Shown here: positions 9,332 to 17,936 of the stretch, piece by piece
Layout of the letters: each line of letters opens with the position of its first letter
How positions within the stretch are numbered: the stretch's first letter is position 1
Assembly (NCBI GenBank): GCA_017477465.1
Contig: JAFUVU010000036.1
Coordinates: 1-60,080, forward strand
Direction of reading: 5' to 3'
DNA: 60,080 bases
Source of the DNA: Bacteroidales bacterium
Lineage (GTDB): Bacteria > Bacteroidota > Bacteroidia > Bacteroidales > UBA932
Program-made: the position numbers and the translations under genes
Notes under the pieces: generated by a model
Seen by the model: only the letters and a program-made list of their open reading frames with translations
The model's database searches: none
Told to the model about the DNA's origin: nothing

Positions 9332-10335
9332 ATTAGAGATGCTTTCAGTATAATATTCTCTTTGATGTTTGAAATGTCTTCTCCGCGGTTTTTCATGTCG
9401 ATAAGCCTGAACAGGTATTCGGCACTTTCCTGCGCTATTTGCGGCAGCGGCTGCTGCACGTAGGTGATTGCAGGGGAGAATAAATCATAAACGTTTGAAA
9501 AGTCGAAGCTTACAAGATGGATGTCCTTCTGGATTTTTACGCCTTTTTTGCGGAGGGCTTTAATCATGGAGACGGATATGACGTTGGACGCGGTGACAAT
9601 GCCGTCGAGTTTGCGTTCCAGAATGTCTTCGGTGGCTTTTTCCGCGTCGCGTTCCATATTGTCCGAATTGACCAGGTATATGGGTGCGTCATTGCCGGCT
9701 ATATCTCGGAAGCCTTCTTCGCGCTCTATCATGGTGGAGATGCGAAGGTCGTAGGAGACCAGGCCAAGGCGCTGTCCTCCTTGCTGTATCAGAGCTTCTA
9801 CGGCTTTTCTCATAATGCCGATGTTGTCGATAAAGACACTGGGGACGTGATAGTCCGGGTGATAGCGGTCTATGGTGACGAAAGGACGGCCGGATTCGAT
9901 GATTTGCGTGATGGTTTTTCCGCTGCCGACGCAAGGGACCAGGATGAAGCCTTCCACGTCTTTTTCAAGGAAAGACTGGACAAGGCGGTCGAAGCGTTCC
10001 GGGTCTTCCTCCGTGCTGCCGAACAGAACGGTGTATCCGTTCTGGTAGCATATTCTTTCGAATTCTTTTGCCAGAATGCCGTAGAAGATGTTTGCCAGGT
10101 CTGAAAGTAGGATGCCGATTACATGCGTACGGCCTTTCCGGAGCATACGTGCTGCGGAACTGGGCCTGTAATTCATGCGCTTGGCTACTTCCAGAATCTT
10201 CTGTTTGGTACTTTCGCTTACGCGGTACCTCTTCTTTCCGTTGGCTTCAATGCGGTTGTTCATCACAAATGAAACCAAGGCAATAGATACGCCAGCCTCG
10301 CGGGCGATGTCTTTTATGGTTACGTTTTTTGTCAT
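9328..10335 (-). CDS. LacI-family transcriptional regulator, 335 aa
   Basis: DNA-binding repressor with an N-terminal LacI helix-turn-helix ([20 protein letters not shown], residues about 6-25), a hinge helix ([15 protein letters not shown]), and a periplasmic-binding-protein-like sensor domain that probably binds a sugar. The ATG at 10335 is chosen; an in-frame TTG at 10344 would overlap the promoter word. It overlaps GH130 by 4 nt, so it likely controls GH130 and itself in response to a mannoside. The -7 box lies only 6 nt upstream of this ATG, which suggests a leaderless or near-leaderless mRNA. Confidence 0.93.
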   Translation of the reverse strand: MTKNVTIKDIAREAGVSIALVSFVMNNRIEANGKKRYRVSESTKQKILEVAKRMNYRPSSAARMLRKGRTHVIGILLSDLANIFYGILAKEFERICYQNGYTVLFGSTEEDPERFDRLVQSFLEKDVEGFILVPCVGSGKTITQIIESGRPFVTIDRYHPDYHVPSVFIDNIGIMRKAVEALIQQGGQRLGLVSYDLRISTMIEREEGFRDIAGNDAPIYLVNSDNMERDAEKATEDILERKLDGIVTASNVISVSMIKALRKKGVKIQKDIHLVSFDFSNVYDLFSPAITYVQQPLPQIAQESAEYLFRLIDMKNRGEDISNIKENIILKASLI

Positions 10336-10341
10336 GTCACA

Positions 10342-10349
10342 CAAAGATA
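10342..10349 (-). promoter_or_regulatory. -7 box of LacI/GH130 operon
   Basis: tatctttg on the minus strand (TAnnTTTG), 6 nt before the LacI ATG. The flanking acacaaag/ctttgtgt at 10340-10347 and 10355-10362 form an inverted repeat (8 bp, 7-bp gap) that could be an operator for the LacI protein itself. Confidence 0.5.
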
Positions 10350-10379
10350 ATAAAACTTTGTGTTAATGGCTAAATGAAT

Positions 10380-11297
10380 TTAACTATTTTCGTATTTATC
10401 TAAGGCTTCTGCCATCAGCTCGCGTCCTTTTTCCACTATTTCCGGGGCGTGGCTATATCCATAGACCCCATGATACGAGTCAAAGGGCAGACTGACAAGG
10501 ATATCCGGGGGCGTAAGCTCTATGCCGATTCGGGCGATGGAGCAGTTCATGATGCCGAAGCTGCGCTGCAGGATGGAGAAATAGTTGTCCGATGCGTCCA
10601 CCGGAAGATGCTCCTCGCGGCCGTCTGACACAAGACGGAATTCCTGTAGGTTGGACTGGATGCGCTGGATGAGCGACATTTCGGACCGGTTTTCCACTAG
10701 GGCGGCGCGGCTGTCCAGGAAGCCCTGAATCTCGGCAGCGTCTATCTGATTTACATTAAAGCCGATAAGGATGTCGCCCGGAGTGCGCTGCACCCTGTTA
10801 AGCGGCAGGGTGTTCACCATTCCGCCGTCCACCAGCGTGCGGCCTTTCCACTCGGCCGGTTTGAACATGGAAGGGATGGAAATCGATGCGCGGATGGCAT
10901 CGAAAAGGGGACCTTCGCGGAATACCACCTCTTCGCCGGTGTAAAGGTCCGTGGCCACTGCGGCGAAGGGAATCGGCAAGTCTTCTATATTGATATCCGG
11001 GACACGTTCCTTGATGGCATTGATAACCTTTTCGCCCTTCACAAGATAGTTCTTGCTTATGGAAAAGTCCATCAGTGCCACAACCTTGACAGGGTCCAGG
11101 CCGAAGAGCCATTCCTTGAAAGCCTGCATGCCTCCGGCTGCATAGATGCCTCCTACGAGAGATCCTGCGCTGGTACCGGCAATGGAGGTAATCGTGTACC
11201 CTCTTTTCTGAAGCTCCTCTATGGCTCCGATGTAAGCAAACCCCCTTGGCCCGCCGCTGGCCAGCGCCAGGGCCACGTTTTTCCCGTTCGTTTTCAT
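10380..11297 (-). CDS. patatin-like phospholipase, 305 aa
   Basis: Serine acyl hydrolase of the patatin family. Seen: oxyanion-hole motif GGPRG (residues 15-19), nucleophile elbow GTSAG with Ser43, and the catalytic dyad aspartate in DGG (Asp157). There is no signal peptide or surface barrel, so this is the short cytoplasmic RssA-type form, probably acting on phospholipid acyl esters. It stands alone between the LacI gene and the sulfotransferase-like gene on the same strand, with its own promoter word at 11317-11324. Confidence 0.92.
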   Translation of the reverse strand: MKTNGKNVALALASGGPRGFAYIGAIEELQKRGYTITSIAGTSAGSLVGGIYAAGGMQAFKEWLFGLDPVKVVALMDFSISKNYLVKGEKVINAIKERVPDINIEDLPIPFAAVATDLYTGEEVVFREGPLFDAIRASISIPSMFKPAEWKGRTLVDGGMVNTLPLNRVQRTPGDILIGFNVNQIDAAEIQGFLDSRAALVENRSEMSLIQRIQSNLQEFRLVSDGREEHLPVDASDNYFSILQRSFGIMNCSIARIGIELTPPDILVSLPFDSYHGVYGYSHAPEIVEKGRELMAEALDKYENS

Positions 11298-11316
11298 GTT
11301 TGTTTAGCTTCAATTG

Positions 11317-11324
11317 CAAAGATA
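11317..11324 (-). promoter_or_regulatory. -7 box
   Basis: tatctttg on the minus strand (TAnnTTTG), 19 nt before the patatin ATG. Confidence 0.5.
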
Positions 11325-11340
11325 GCAAAAATAGCTAAAG

Positions 11341-12690
11341 CTACGGCAGGTCAGGGAAGTAGAATGCCCTGTAACTGGTGTCTTCCCGCCGGAACACTTT
11401 AAGGATATTTCCTTCCAAATCCATGAAGACACTTGACTTGGGCCCGGTACTGTCGAAATGGAGGGTCTTCCCGTCGGGTAGTAGTTCTACATTTCCACCT
11501 GTGTAAACGGAATACTCAGGCTTATTGGCAACGTTCAGCAGGCGGGTGGCCGACATAGTCTCAGTGTCCACCTGGTATATTTGTGCATGTGTCTGGGCTC
11601 CGGCTCCGCGTGCGTTGTTGTTTACCAGGAACTTGTCTGCTTCCAGCGGAATAACGGCGTGAAAACCGCCTTCGGCGTAGGGAACGTCCAGTTTAAGGTT
11701 TCCGTGCTCACCAAGGCGGTAGAGAACCTTTCCGTTTTTGCCGTCTATCTTCCAAATCTCAGTGATGTAGTGAAAGGTCATATAGTAGTTTCCGTCCGCA
11801 TCCCACGAAACAGAATTGGCATGGACCAAATCATACTGGTATTCCTCCGGATACAGCCACGAAGCATTCTCTGCCACATCCAGTTCGCCGAATATATTCC
11901 AGTCGGATATCCGTTTGCCTTCAGGACTCAGAATCACATACCCGTCTCCCCAAATTTCCAAGTCCGAATATCCGCTTTCAGGAATGTCAACCAGCTTCCG
12001 GACAGCTTCGACAGTGATAATGTTCCCGTCAGGCATCAGCTTTATTTCGTGGTGCGGGAATTCCGTATTGTCGGCCGTCGTCAGGAAATCTGTCGAACAG
12101 TTGCCGGCAAGGTCCATTACAACAATCCGTCTTCCGTATTTTGGCCGGTGAGCTCCGGTGCTGGCCTGTTCTGTCTTATGCCCAAGAAGAAGGGCGATTT
12201 TCCCCTGCTCCGGGACGTAATGCGAGCAGCGGACGCCGTCCTCCGGAAAAGACTGGTACCAGACCACCCTTCCTTGCATGTCGCAAAATGTGACATAGCC
12301 CGGTGCGGATTCTTTTGTCTGCATCAGATAACCTGTATCCGGAGTGCCATTGTCAACATCGAGTGTGAAGCTGGGAACTTCGTCAGGGAGGGCGCCTGTA
12401 GTGAATTCCTCCGCTTCGCTGTATAGATTGCTCACATGCACGCGATATTCATAAGTGGTTTCTGGGAGAATGAACATAATTACATTCCCGGGCATCACCC
12501 GCCAATTGTCGGAGCCCTTTTCACGAAGCTCAACGCTCCACTTGCATTGTTTTTTCAAACTGACGGACAACTCGTAGCGGAGTACATTGTCAGTGGGCTT
12601 GAACTGTATGCCGGAAACAAGGGAGTCCCATGTCTCATTTTTTTGGCAGGAAAGCAGCGCAAGCAGTATTAAGGGGATAAGTTTTTTCAT
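11341..12690 (-). CDS. arylsulfotransferase (ASST)-like lipoprotein, 449 aa
   Basis: Resembles PAPS-independent aryl-sulfate sulfotransferases, beta-propeller enzymes that move sulfate between phenolic compounds. Seen: lipoprotein signal with Cys15 (LLALLSCQK), an Ig-like N-terminal domain (about 30-100), then propeller repeats including FPHHEIKLMPDGNIITVE, the family-type segment LVHANSVSWDADGNYYMTF, and WKIDGKNGKVLYRLGEHG. The acceptor and donor are unknown; gut members could act on dietary or host aryl sulfates. A strong terminator lies immediately upstream, so it is probably expressed apart from the SusCD operon or by read-through. The family call is good; the activity is inferred. Confidence 0.75.
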   Translation of the reverse strand: MKKLIPLILLALLSCQKNETWDSLVSGIQFKPTDNVLRYELSVSLKKQCKWSVELREKGSDNWRVMPGNVIMFILPETTYEYRVHVSNLYSEAEEFTTGALPDEVPSFTLDVDNGTPDTGYLMQTKESAPGYVTFCDMQGRVVWYQSFPEDGVRCSHYVPEQGKIALLLGHKTEQASTGAHRPKYGRRIVVMDLAGNCSTDFLTTADNTEFPHHEIKLMPDGNIITVEAVRKLVDIPESGYSDLEIWGDGYVILSPEGKRISDWNIFGELDVAENASWLYPEEYQYDLVHANSVSWDADGNYYMTFHYITEIWKIDGKNGKVLYRLGEHGNLKLDVPYAEGGFHAVIPLEADKFLVNNNARGAGAQTHAQIYQVDTETMSATRLLNVANKPEYSVYTGGNVELLPDGKTLHFDSTGPKSSVFMDLEGNILKVFRREDTSYRAFYFPDLP

Positions 12691-12730
12691 AAAAACAAAA
12701 AATGGGGTCCACCCGCGCGGGCGGACCCCA
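12691..12730 (-). terminator. intrinsic terminator of the SusCD operon
   Basis: On the minus strand a GC-rich stem (12704-12714 with 12719-12729, one mismatch; loop gcgc) is followed by a T-rich run (A-rich on the + strand at 12691-12702). It lies 20 nt after the stop of the last utilization-locus gene. Confidence 0.85.
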
Positions 12731-12749
12731 TCAAATAACAGGTTCAGGT

Positions 12750-15494
12750 TTACATGGCGGGGACTTCAATCCACTCCAGGTATTCGGTATTGTCAAGGTC
12801 TTCACCGGTGCCGTATTTGCCGCCGTAACGGTCGCTCCAGCCGTAGTGGAAGTCGATGCTTTCATACTTTCCGGTAGCTTCCTTAAGGATGCCGCCTTCG
12901 CCCTCGTTCATGGGCCAGTAGGCTTTAAGGTGCTCGTCACTGAGGTTTGCGGGAGCCTTCTTCACGAGAGCTGCAACTTCTTCGGCCGAGAGGGCTTTGT
13001 CCCATACGGACATCATTGCAAGGCAGCCGGGATAAGGCTTGGGTGTGTAACCGTCGTCGCCCCAGGAGTCGCCGAACTCGATGGCACCGAAGAGCATCTT
13101 GGAGATGGCGTCTGCGTCGGCGCTGCCGGAGTTCACGAGCACGCCGTCCATGTACAGACGGGGGCCGTTGGTGGCGTCATTCGTCCAGGCAAGGGAGTAC
13201 CATTTGTTGGCTTCCAGAGTGACATCCTTTGCGGGGATGTGAACACTTGTCCCGTTGTTCCAGGATACTGCGATGTGAGCGAAGTCACTTGCGCCTGTGC
13301 GGTCCTGGGAGTTCATGAAGCGGTGGCAGGTAGGGTTGCTCTGGGTAGCTTTTGCCGACATCTTCATCATGATGGGCCACAGACCGTCAACCTTGGTGGG
13401 AAGGAAGTGGATGATGTAGGTATAACCGTTGCTGAGGTCGATGTCGTTCTGGAACACATACCAGTTCTGGGCACCTTCCTTGGCGAAGGACAGAGCTTTG
13501 ATGGTTGTGGGCTGGGGATCCGGATCGACGGGAGTTACGGGCTCGCTGCCGGCTACGCGGGAGCAGATACCGTCAACGGTGGAACCGGCGAGGGTGGTCC
13601 AGGCGGCAGCAGCAGCGTCGCCATTGTCCTTGGCATTATTGTTTCCGTCAAAGCAGGAGGTGAAGTCAAGGTCCATGTCGTCGTTTTTGCCGGCGGTGTT
13701 TTCAATCCATTTGTCGGTGCTGCCGTCGAACTTCCATTCAATCTCCAGGCCTTCGCGGCCGCTTGCGGGCACTTCGCACAGGCCGGCGGCAATTTCTTCC
13801 TTGCTCAGGGCGCGGCTCCATACACGGGTATAGGCGGTGTAGCCGTTGAATGCTTGTTTGAGAGGCCAGTTGGCACCTCCTTCATCCCAGGTCATGGAAA
13901 GGTCGAAGCGGGCAAAGTTCCAGGATGCTGCAGGAGTGTAGGGGAGAGTTGTGACAACTTCGTCGTCATCGTAGATGGTCAGGTTGGTACCGTCTGCCAC
14001 GAGAGTGAAGACAACCCATTCACCGGTGGGCCATACATAAGGTTGACCGTCCTTCTTCAGTTGTTCCTGATTCAGGCCAAGGGCGGAGGCGTTGAGGCAG
14101 AGCTGGCCGTCGGCATCGCCGTCATTGGAGAAGCGCAGGAGAACGGATTTGCTCTCGTCGCTGTTGGCGAATTCGCCAAGGCGGTTGGAGAAAAGCTGGT
14201 TGCCATTGGCATCCCTGTCATTGAACTTATGGTTGTTCCACTTGTTGGAGTAGAATTTCCACTGGAGGGTGACGTTGCTGGGGTTCAGGTCAAGTCCGCT
14301 TCCGAGCATGAAGGTGCTGTTGGTCTTGTAGTCGGACATGTTGAATACTTTCTCCCAACCGGCGGGATTGTAATACTCCATTTCCACGGGCTCTTCTTCC
14401 TTGGCCTTCTGGGCGACCTTGATGGTCTGGAGGACATTCTCGGTACCGGCTGCATAGACTTTAACTTCGCCTGTGCGGATTTCCTCGGTGGGGTTGGCAG
14501 CAACGGCGAGGGTGATGGTGTAGTTGGTGGCTTTGACGTTCTGGACGGTGATCCAGTCGGCCTCGGAGCGTACGTCTACGGAAGCGTTGGAGACGATGTG
14601 AACGTCAACGGTTCCTTCAGCTGCCTCTGCGAGGTAGTCATACTCCTCGGAGACAGGGGTGTCGGTGAGGCGGGAGTAGTCTTCTTCCACTGTGGCGTCC
14701 GGGTCGAAGGTGAGTTTCACGATGGAGGTGAGACCTACCTGGGAATCGGCATAAGCAAGGGCGGAACCTTTGACCACGGCCTTGGGAGTGATGACGAACT
14801 TGTCGGCCTCAACCACGCCTTCGAAATTGCCGTCGGTGAAGATGTCCACCACGGTGCCTTCGATTCCACCGTTAAGGGTGTAAGCTACATCGAAGGGGTC
14901 GGTGCTGGCTATGCTGTATGTGGTCTTGGGGATTACCAGACGGAAAGCGCTGGCCAGGGGAATGGTGATGGTGCTGTCGTCGGAGAGGGTGAGCACTACA
15001 CCTTCGTCAGTGACCTGGATGTTTTTGAAGATGCCGTCCTCGAGGGTGGCGCCGCCGCTGAAGCCGCCGAGTTCCTTGGCTTCACCGCCGATGACTGCAT
15101 AGAGTTTGCCGCCTTCGACATAGATGTTGGAAACGGTGCCCACTACGAGGTCTTTGCCTTCGTAGGTGAGGATGGTCCCGTCAACAGCCCAGCAAAGGTC
15201 ACCGTTGCTGTTTTTGACCACGGAGAGTACACCGGCGCCGCTGCCGCCGGCAGAGATTTTCAGAGTGACAACTGAACCGTCGCCGTATGTTACGGTAACA
15301 CCTTCAGCGGTCTGTTCAACCTTCTGCACATACTGGCCCAAAGCGACAGCCTGGACAGCTGTCATCTGGGCTCTGAGATTGTCCAGATTGGTTTCGAGTG
15401 TGGTAACCCGGTTCTCAAGAGCCGAGTAATCGTACTCTTTAGCGCAGCCCACAAGGAGCAGGGCCATTGCAAAAGCAGATAATACTTTTTTCAT
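12750..15494 (-). CDS. surface lipoprotein with DUF4988, BACON and LamG-like domains, 914 aa
   Basis: Probable surface glycan-binding protein of the utilization locus. Seen: lipoprotein signal with Cys17 (ALLLVGCAKEY), a short coiled coil (ALENRVTTLETNLDNLRAQM) leading into a DUF4988-type region (to about 180), a BACON domain at about 300-370 (SEADWITVQNVKATNYTITL, ending KVAQKA), and two concanavalin/LamG-like domains (about 375-600 and 650-900), each ending with an ALSKEEIAAGL or ALSAEEVAALV segment. It has no recognised catalytic motif. It is the last gene of the SusCD operon, 21 nt after the DUF1735 protein, and is followed by a strong terminator. The domain set matches substrate-capture lipoproteins coded beside SusD. 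Confidence 0.85.
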   Translation of the reverse strand: MKKVLSAFAMALLLVGCAKEYDYSALENRVTTLETNLDNLRAQMTAVQAVALGQYVQKVEQTAEGVTVTYGDGSVVTLKISAGGSGAGVLSVVKNSNGDLCWAVDGTILTYEGKDLVVGTVSNIYVEGGKLYAVIGGEAKELGGFSGGATLEDGIFKNIQVTDEGVVLTLSDDSTITIPLASAFRLVIPKTTYSIASTDPFDVAYTLNGGIEGTVVDIFTDGNFEGVVEADKFVITPKAVVKGSALAYADSQVGLTSIVKLTFDPDATVEEDYSRLTDTPVSEEYDYLAEAAEGTVDVHIVSNASVDVRSEADWITVQNVKATNYTITLAVAANPTEEIRTGEVKVYAAGTENVLQTIKVAQKAKEEEPVEMEYYNPAGWEKVFNMSDYKTNSTFMLGSGLDLNPSNVTLQWKFYSNKWNNHKFNDRDANGNQLFSNRLGEFANSDESKSVLLRFSNDGDADGQLCLNASALGLNQEQLKKDGQPYVWPTGEWVVFTLVADGTNLTIYDDDEVVTTLPYTPAASWNFARFDLSMTWDEGGANWPLKQAFNGYTAYTRVWSRALSKEEIAAGLCEVPASGREGLEIEWKFDGSTDKWIENTAGKNDDMDLDFTSCFDGNNNAKDNGDAAAAAWTTLAGSTVDGICSRVAGSEPVTPVDPDPQPTTIKALSFAKEGAQNWYVFQNDIDLSNGYTYIIHFLPTKVDGLWPIMMKMSAKATQSNPTCHRFMNSQDRTGASDFAHIAVSWNNGTSVHIPAKDVTLEANKWYSLAWTNDATNGPRLYMDGVLVNSGSADADAISKMLFGAIEFGDSWGDDGYTPKPYPGCLAMMSVWDKALSAEEVAALVKKAPANLSDEHLKAYWPMNEGEGGILKEATGKYESIDFHYGWSDRYGGKYGTGEDLDNTEYLEWIEVPAM

Positions 15495-15515
15495 GATTGA
15501 TGTATTGGTTATTTA

Positions 15516-16772
15516 TTATTGTGCACACTTGTTCTTTTCGTCCTTTACCCAGTGGACATAGTTGGCTGCGCCGGGGTTGGGGCTGTACTGATCGGGGTCG
15601 TGACCCTGAGGGTCGCTTTCGCTCTTTGACCAGTCCATGTCGTTTCCTGCTACGGAATCGTGGAAGACATGGCCTTCGCCCTCATTCAGCTTCCAGTAGC
15701 CTACCAGGCCGTCGGCCTTGGGATCGGCCGAGCAGAGGGTGGCGGCAATGTCGCTCTGAGCTCGTGCGATGTTCCATACGCGCATCTCGGCTACGCGGCC
15801 GGTATAGCTCTGGGAGCCGTTGTATCCGCCCCAGGACATGCCAAGCTCAAAGCGGTTGAACTTGAACGCCTGGCTTCCGGAAACTTCGTTGCTGAGAGGC
15901 TCATCCTTCTGGCCGTTGATATAGACCATGAAGTTGTTGCCGTCGTAAACGATGGAAATCATATACCACTTGTTCTCTTCGAAAGTGCCCACTGCACTGC
16001 CGGGATCGCCGCTTGCCGACGTTACATAGTGGCCGCCGTTTACAGGGACGATGTCCAGGGCTTTCCAGGCCCGGCCGTTTTCGTTGAAGCGGAGCAGAAC
16101 CTGTCCTCCCGAGTCGCAGCGCCATGCGCAGAGACGGCAGATGTCGCCGATTTTGCTCTTGAGGTCGTAGGTGTGGCATTTGATTTCGAGGGTATAGTTA
16201 TCAAGCTCGTAGCCTTCACTGAATCCCCAGGTGCTGTAAACGCTGGTGTTGTCCACATTCAGGGAATAGGTCTCCATTGTCTTTGAAACCTTTATGAAAA
16301 GGCTCTTGGAAGCGTCCAGAATCTGCTCGCCGGTGCTGTTTTCGAGATAGGCTACGGAAAGCGGAATCATGTAGATGGGGCCCTCTTCGATGAAAGAGTT
16401 GTCCAGCAGAGTGACGGAAGTGATGGCCGACGTGGCCGTTCCCTTCTTGATGGTAACATACTCGTCGTTAATCAGGAAGGCTTTGCGGGGGACGTTGACG
16501 TAGGCAGTCTTGTTTAGCTCGTTATACTTGACAAGTGCCAGGCTGTCAAACTGGATGTGAACCTTCATATCTTCCTCGGCGACGCCGGTTGACGAGAGTG
16601 AGAAGTTGTATGTCATCGGGACATTGTCGGCCAGAATCTGGTCGGAGCTGATGGGAGTTGCGTCCGTCCCGGTAATCATGACGATTTCCTGGCCGTATTT
16701 GAATTTATCGGCCTTATTGCAAGCGACAAGGCTCAAGACCGCAATGACAGAAATTATAAAGTACTTTTTCAT
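15516..16772 (-). CDS. DUF1735/LamG-domain lipoprotein, 418 aa
   Basis: Probable surface glycan-binding lipoprotein. Seen: lipoprotein signal with Cys18 (LSLVACNKAD), an N-terminal DUF1735 (BT_3987-like N-terminal) domain to about 165 with the typical alternating beta pattern, and a C-terminal concanavalin/LamG-like domain (about 170-400) with YWKLNEGEGHVFHDS and MRVWNIARAQSDIAATL. DUF1735 is known from GH18 proteins and their neighbours in Bacteroides N-glycan loci, which fits the GH18 gene 9 nt upstream. It has no catalytic motif. Confidence 0.85.
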   Translation of the reverse strand: MKKYFIISVIAVLSLVACNKADKFKYGQEIVMITGTDATPISSDQILADNVPMTYNFSLSSTGVAEEDMKVHIQFDSLALVKYNELNKTAYVNVPRKAFLINDEYVTIKKGTATSAITSVTLLDNSFIEEGPIYMIPLSVAYLENSTGEQILDASKSLFIKVSKTMETYSLNVDNTSVYSTWGFSEGYELDNYTLEIKCHTYDLKSKIGDICRLCAWRCDSGGQVLLRFNENGRAWKALDIVPVNGGHYVTSASGDPGSAVGTFEENKWYMISIVYDGNNFMVYINGQKDEPLSNEVSGSQAFKFNRFELGMSWGGYNGSQSYTGRVAEMRVWNIARAQSDIAATLCSADPKADGLVGYWKLNEGEGHVFHDSVAGNDMDWSKSESDPQGHDPDQYSPNPGAANYVHWVKDEKNKCAQ

Positions 16773-16781
16773 AAGCGCAGT

Positions 16782-17924
16782 CTACTCGTGGGGATTGATA
16801 ATCTGGATGGCGCGGCGCAGGAAGCCGTAGTTGGAGAAGTCGGTCATAGCGTAGCCTTTCTTGTCAAGGGCTGCCTTCCCGTTGTCGTAGTCGTTGTCGA
16901 TGTAGTAGGCGCCGAAGCCGCCTCCCTGTCCATTGGTTGCATCGGAGGAGTAGCGGGCGTAATATTCCAGCGTGTACATCTTTTCGCCGGCTGCATTGGT
17001 GCCAGCAGGATATCCGCCGTTCGCGAAGTTGGCGCCTTCGCCGGAAGACTGCTCATACTGCTCGCAGTAGACCATCTTCTCGGCCGGGCACCATGAAGGG
17101 CCGCCCACGGAAGAGCCCTGGGCTGAATAGGCCTGCTTCACCAGATAGTTGATGTAAGGCTCGATATTTCCGTCAGGATAGCTGCCGAAGTAGTCCACAA
17201 TCAGGAGCTTTTCGGGATTGGAGCCTTTTGGACCGAAGTATTTGCCAACCTCGTCCACCACCCAGTAAATCTGCTGGCTGCCCCAGCCTTCGTAGTCGAA
17301 ATCGACGCCGTCAAGGCCGTGAGTGTTCACGATATCGACCACCAGGCGGCCGTAGGCGCGGATGGACTCTTCATTGTTGCCGTCGACTTTATAGTACTGT
17401 CCGTCCAGTTCGAATTCCTGGCCGTAGTGGGAGGCGTCGGCATGCATGACGAACTTTGTGCCTTTCATCTTCTGGCAGTACTCCAGGTCGGCATAGGCGA
17501 TGGGAGAATAGTCGTAGCTGTGCATGGGACCGCGGGTGACTTCTCCCGTCTCGGGATCGGTAATGTTGCCGTAGAAGCATGCATCGGTGTACTCATCCTT
17601 CATGGGAGTGCCCATCCAGAGGTTCACGATGTCCAGTGAGTCGGGCAGGGAAATCAGGCGGGGGCGCATGGAGGAATATTCGATGTAGAGGCTGGTGGAG
17701 CCTTCGGCGGGAGCCCAGCGGGCGAAGTATACGTATGAGATGGTGTGGGGAGTTTCCTTCCACTCACGGATGTTCTCATAGTAAGCGAGCTGTTCTTCGC
17801 TCAGTTCTTCCACAACGCCGGGCGTCTTGAAGGTCTGGAGCGTGATTTTCTCCACTTTGGTGTCACAACCGGCAATCATGCTGGCTGCGAGTGCTAAGGA
17901 AAGGATATATGTGATTCTTTTCAT
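16782..17924 (-). CDS. GH18 endo-beta-N-acetylglucosaminidase-like lipoprotein, 380 aa
   Basis: Family GH18; members in such loci cleave the chitobiose core of N-glycans, others are chitinases or binding proteins. Seen: lipoprotein signal with Cys20 (AASMIAGCDTK), a (beta/alpha)8 core, and an intact DxxDxDxE motif in LDGVDFDYEGWG with Glu212 as the general acid, so hydrolysis is likely rather than binding only. It sits between SusD (12 nt away) and the DUF1735 protein (9 nt away), all on one strand. A surface location would let it release oligosaccharides for SusCD import. N-glycan specificity is an inference from context. Confidence 0.87.
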   Translation of the reverse strand: MKRITYILSLALAASMIAGCDTKVEKITLQTFKTPGVVEELSEEQLAYYENIREWKETPHTISYVYFARWAPAEGSTSLYIEYSSMRPRLISLPDSLDIVNLWMGTPMKDEYTDACFYGNITDPETGEVTRGPMHSYDYSPIAYADLEYCQKMKGTKFVMHADASHYGQEFELDGQYYKVDGNNEESIRAYGRLVVDIVNTHGLDGVDFDYEGWGSQQIYWVVDEVGKYFGPKGSNPEKLLIVDYFGSYPDGNIEPYINYLVKQAYSAQGSSVGGPSWCPAEKMVYCEQYEQSSGEGANFANGGYPAGTNAAGEKMYTLEYYARYSSDATNGQGGGFGAYYIDNDYDNGKAALDKKGYAMTDFSNYGFLRRAIQIINPHE

Positions 17925-17936
17925 TTTAACCGCTGT

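Noticed and set aside
10336-10344. TTG start for LacI
   Set aside because: It lies in the -7 promoter word; the ATG at 10335 begins right at the normal LacI N-terminus.
10798-11328. 176-codon minus-strand frame
   Set aside because: Out-of-frame shadow of the patatin gene; arginine-rich with no motif.
12702-15275. 857-codon open frame on the + strand
   Set aside because: Antisense to the DUF4988/BACON/LamG lipoprotein, starts inside a terminator hairpin, and shows only low-complexity Gly/Val composition.
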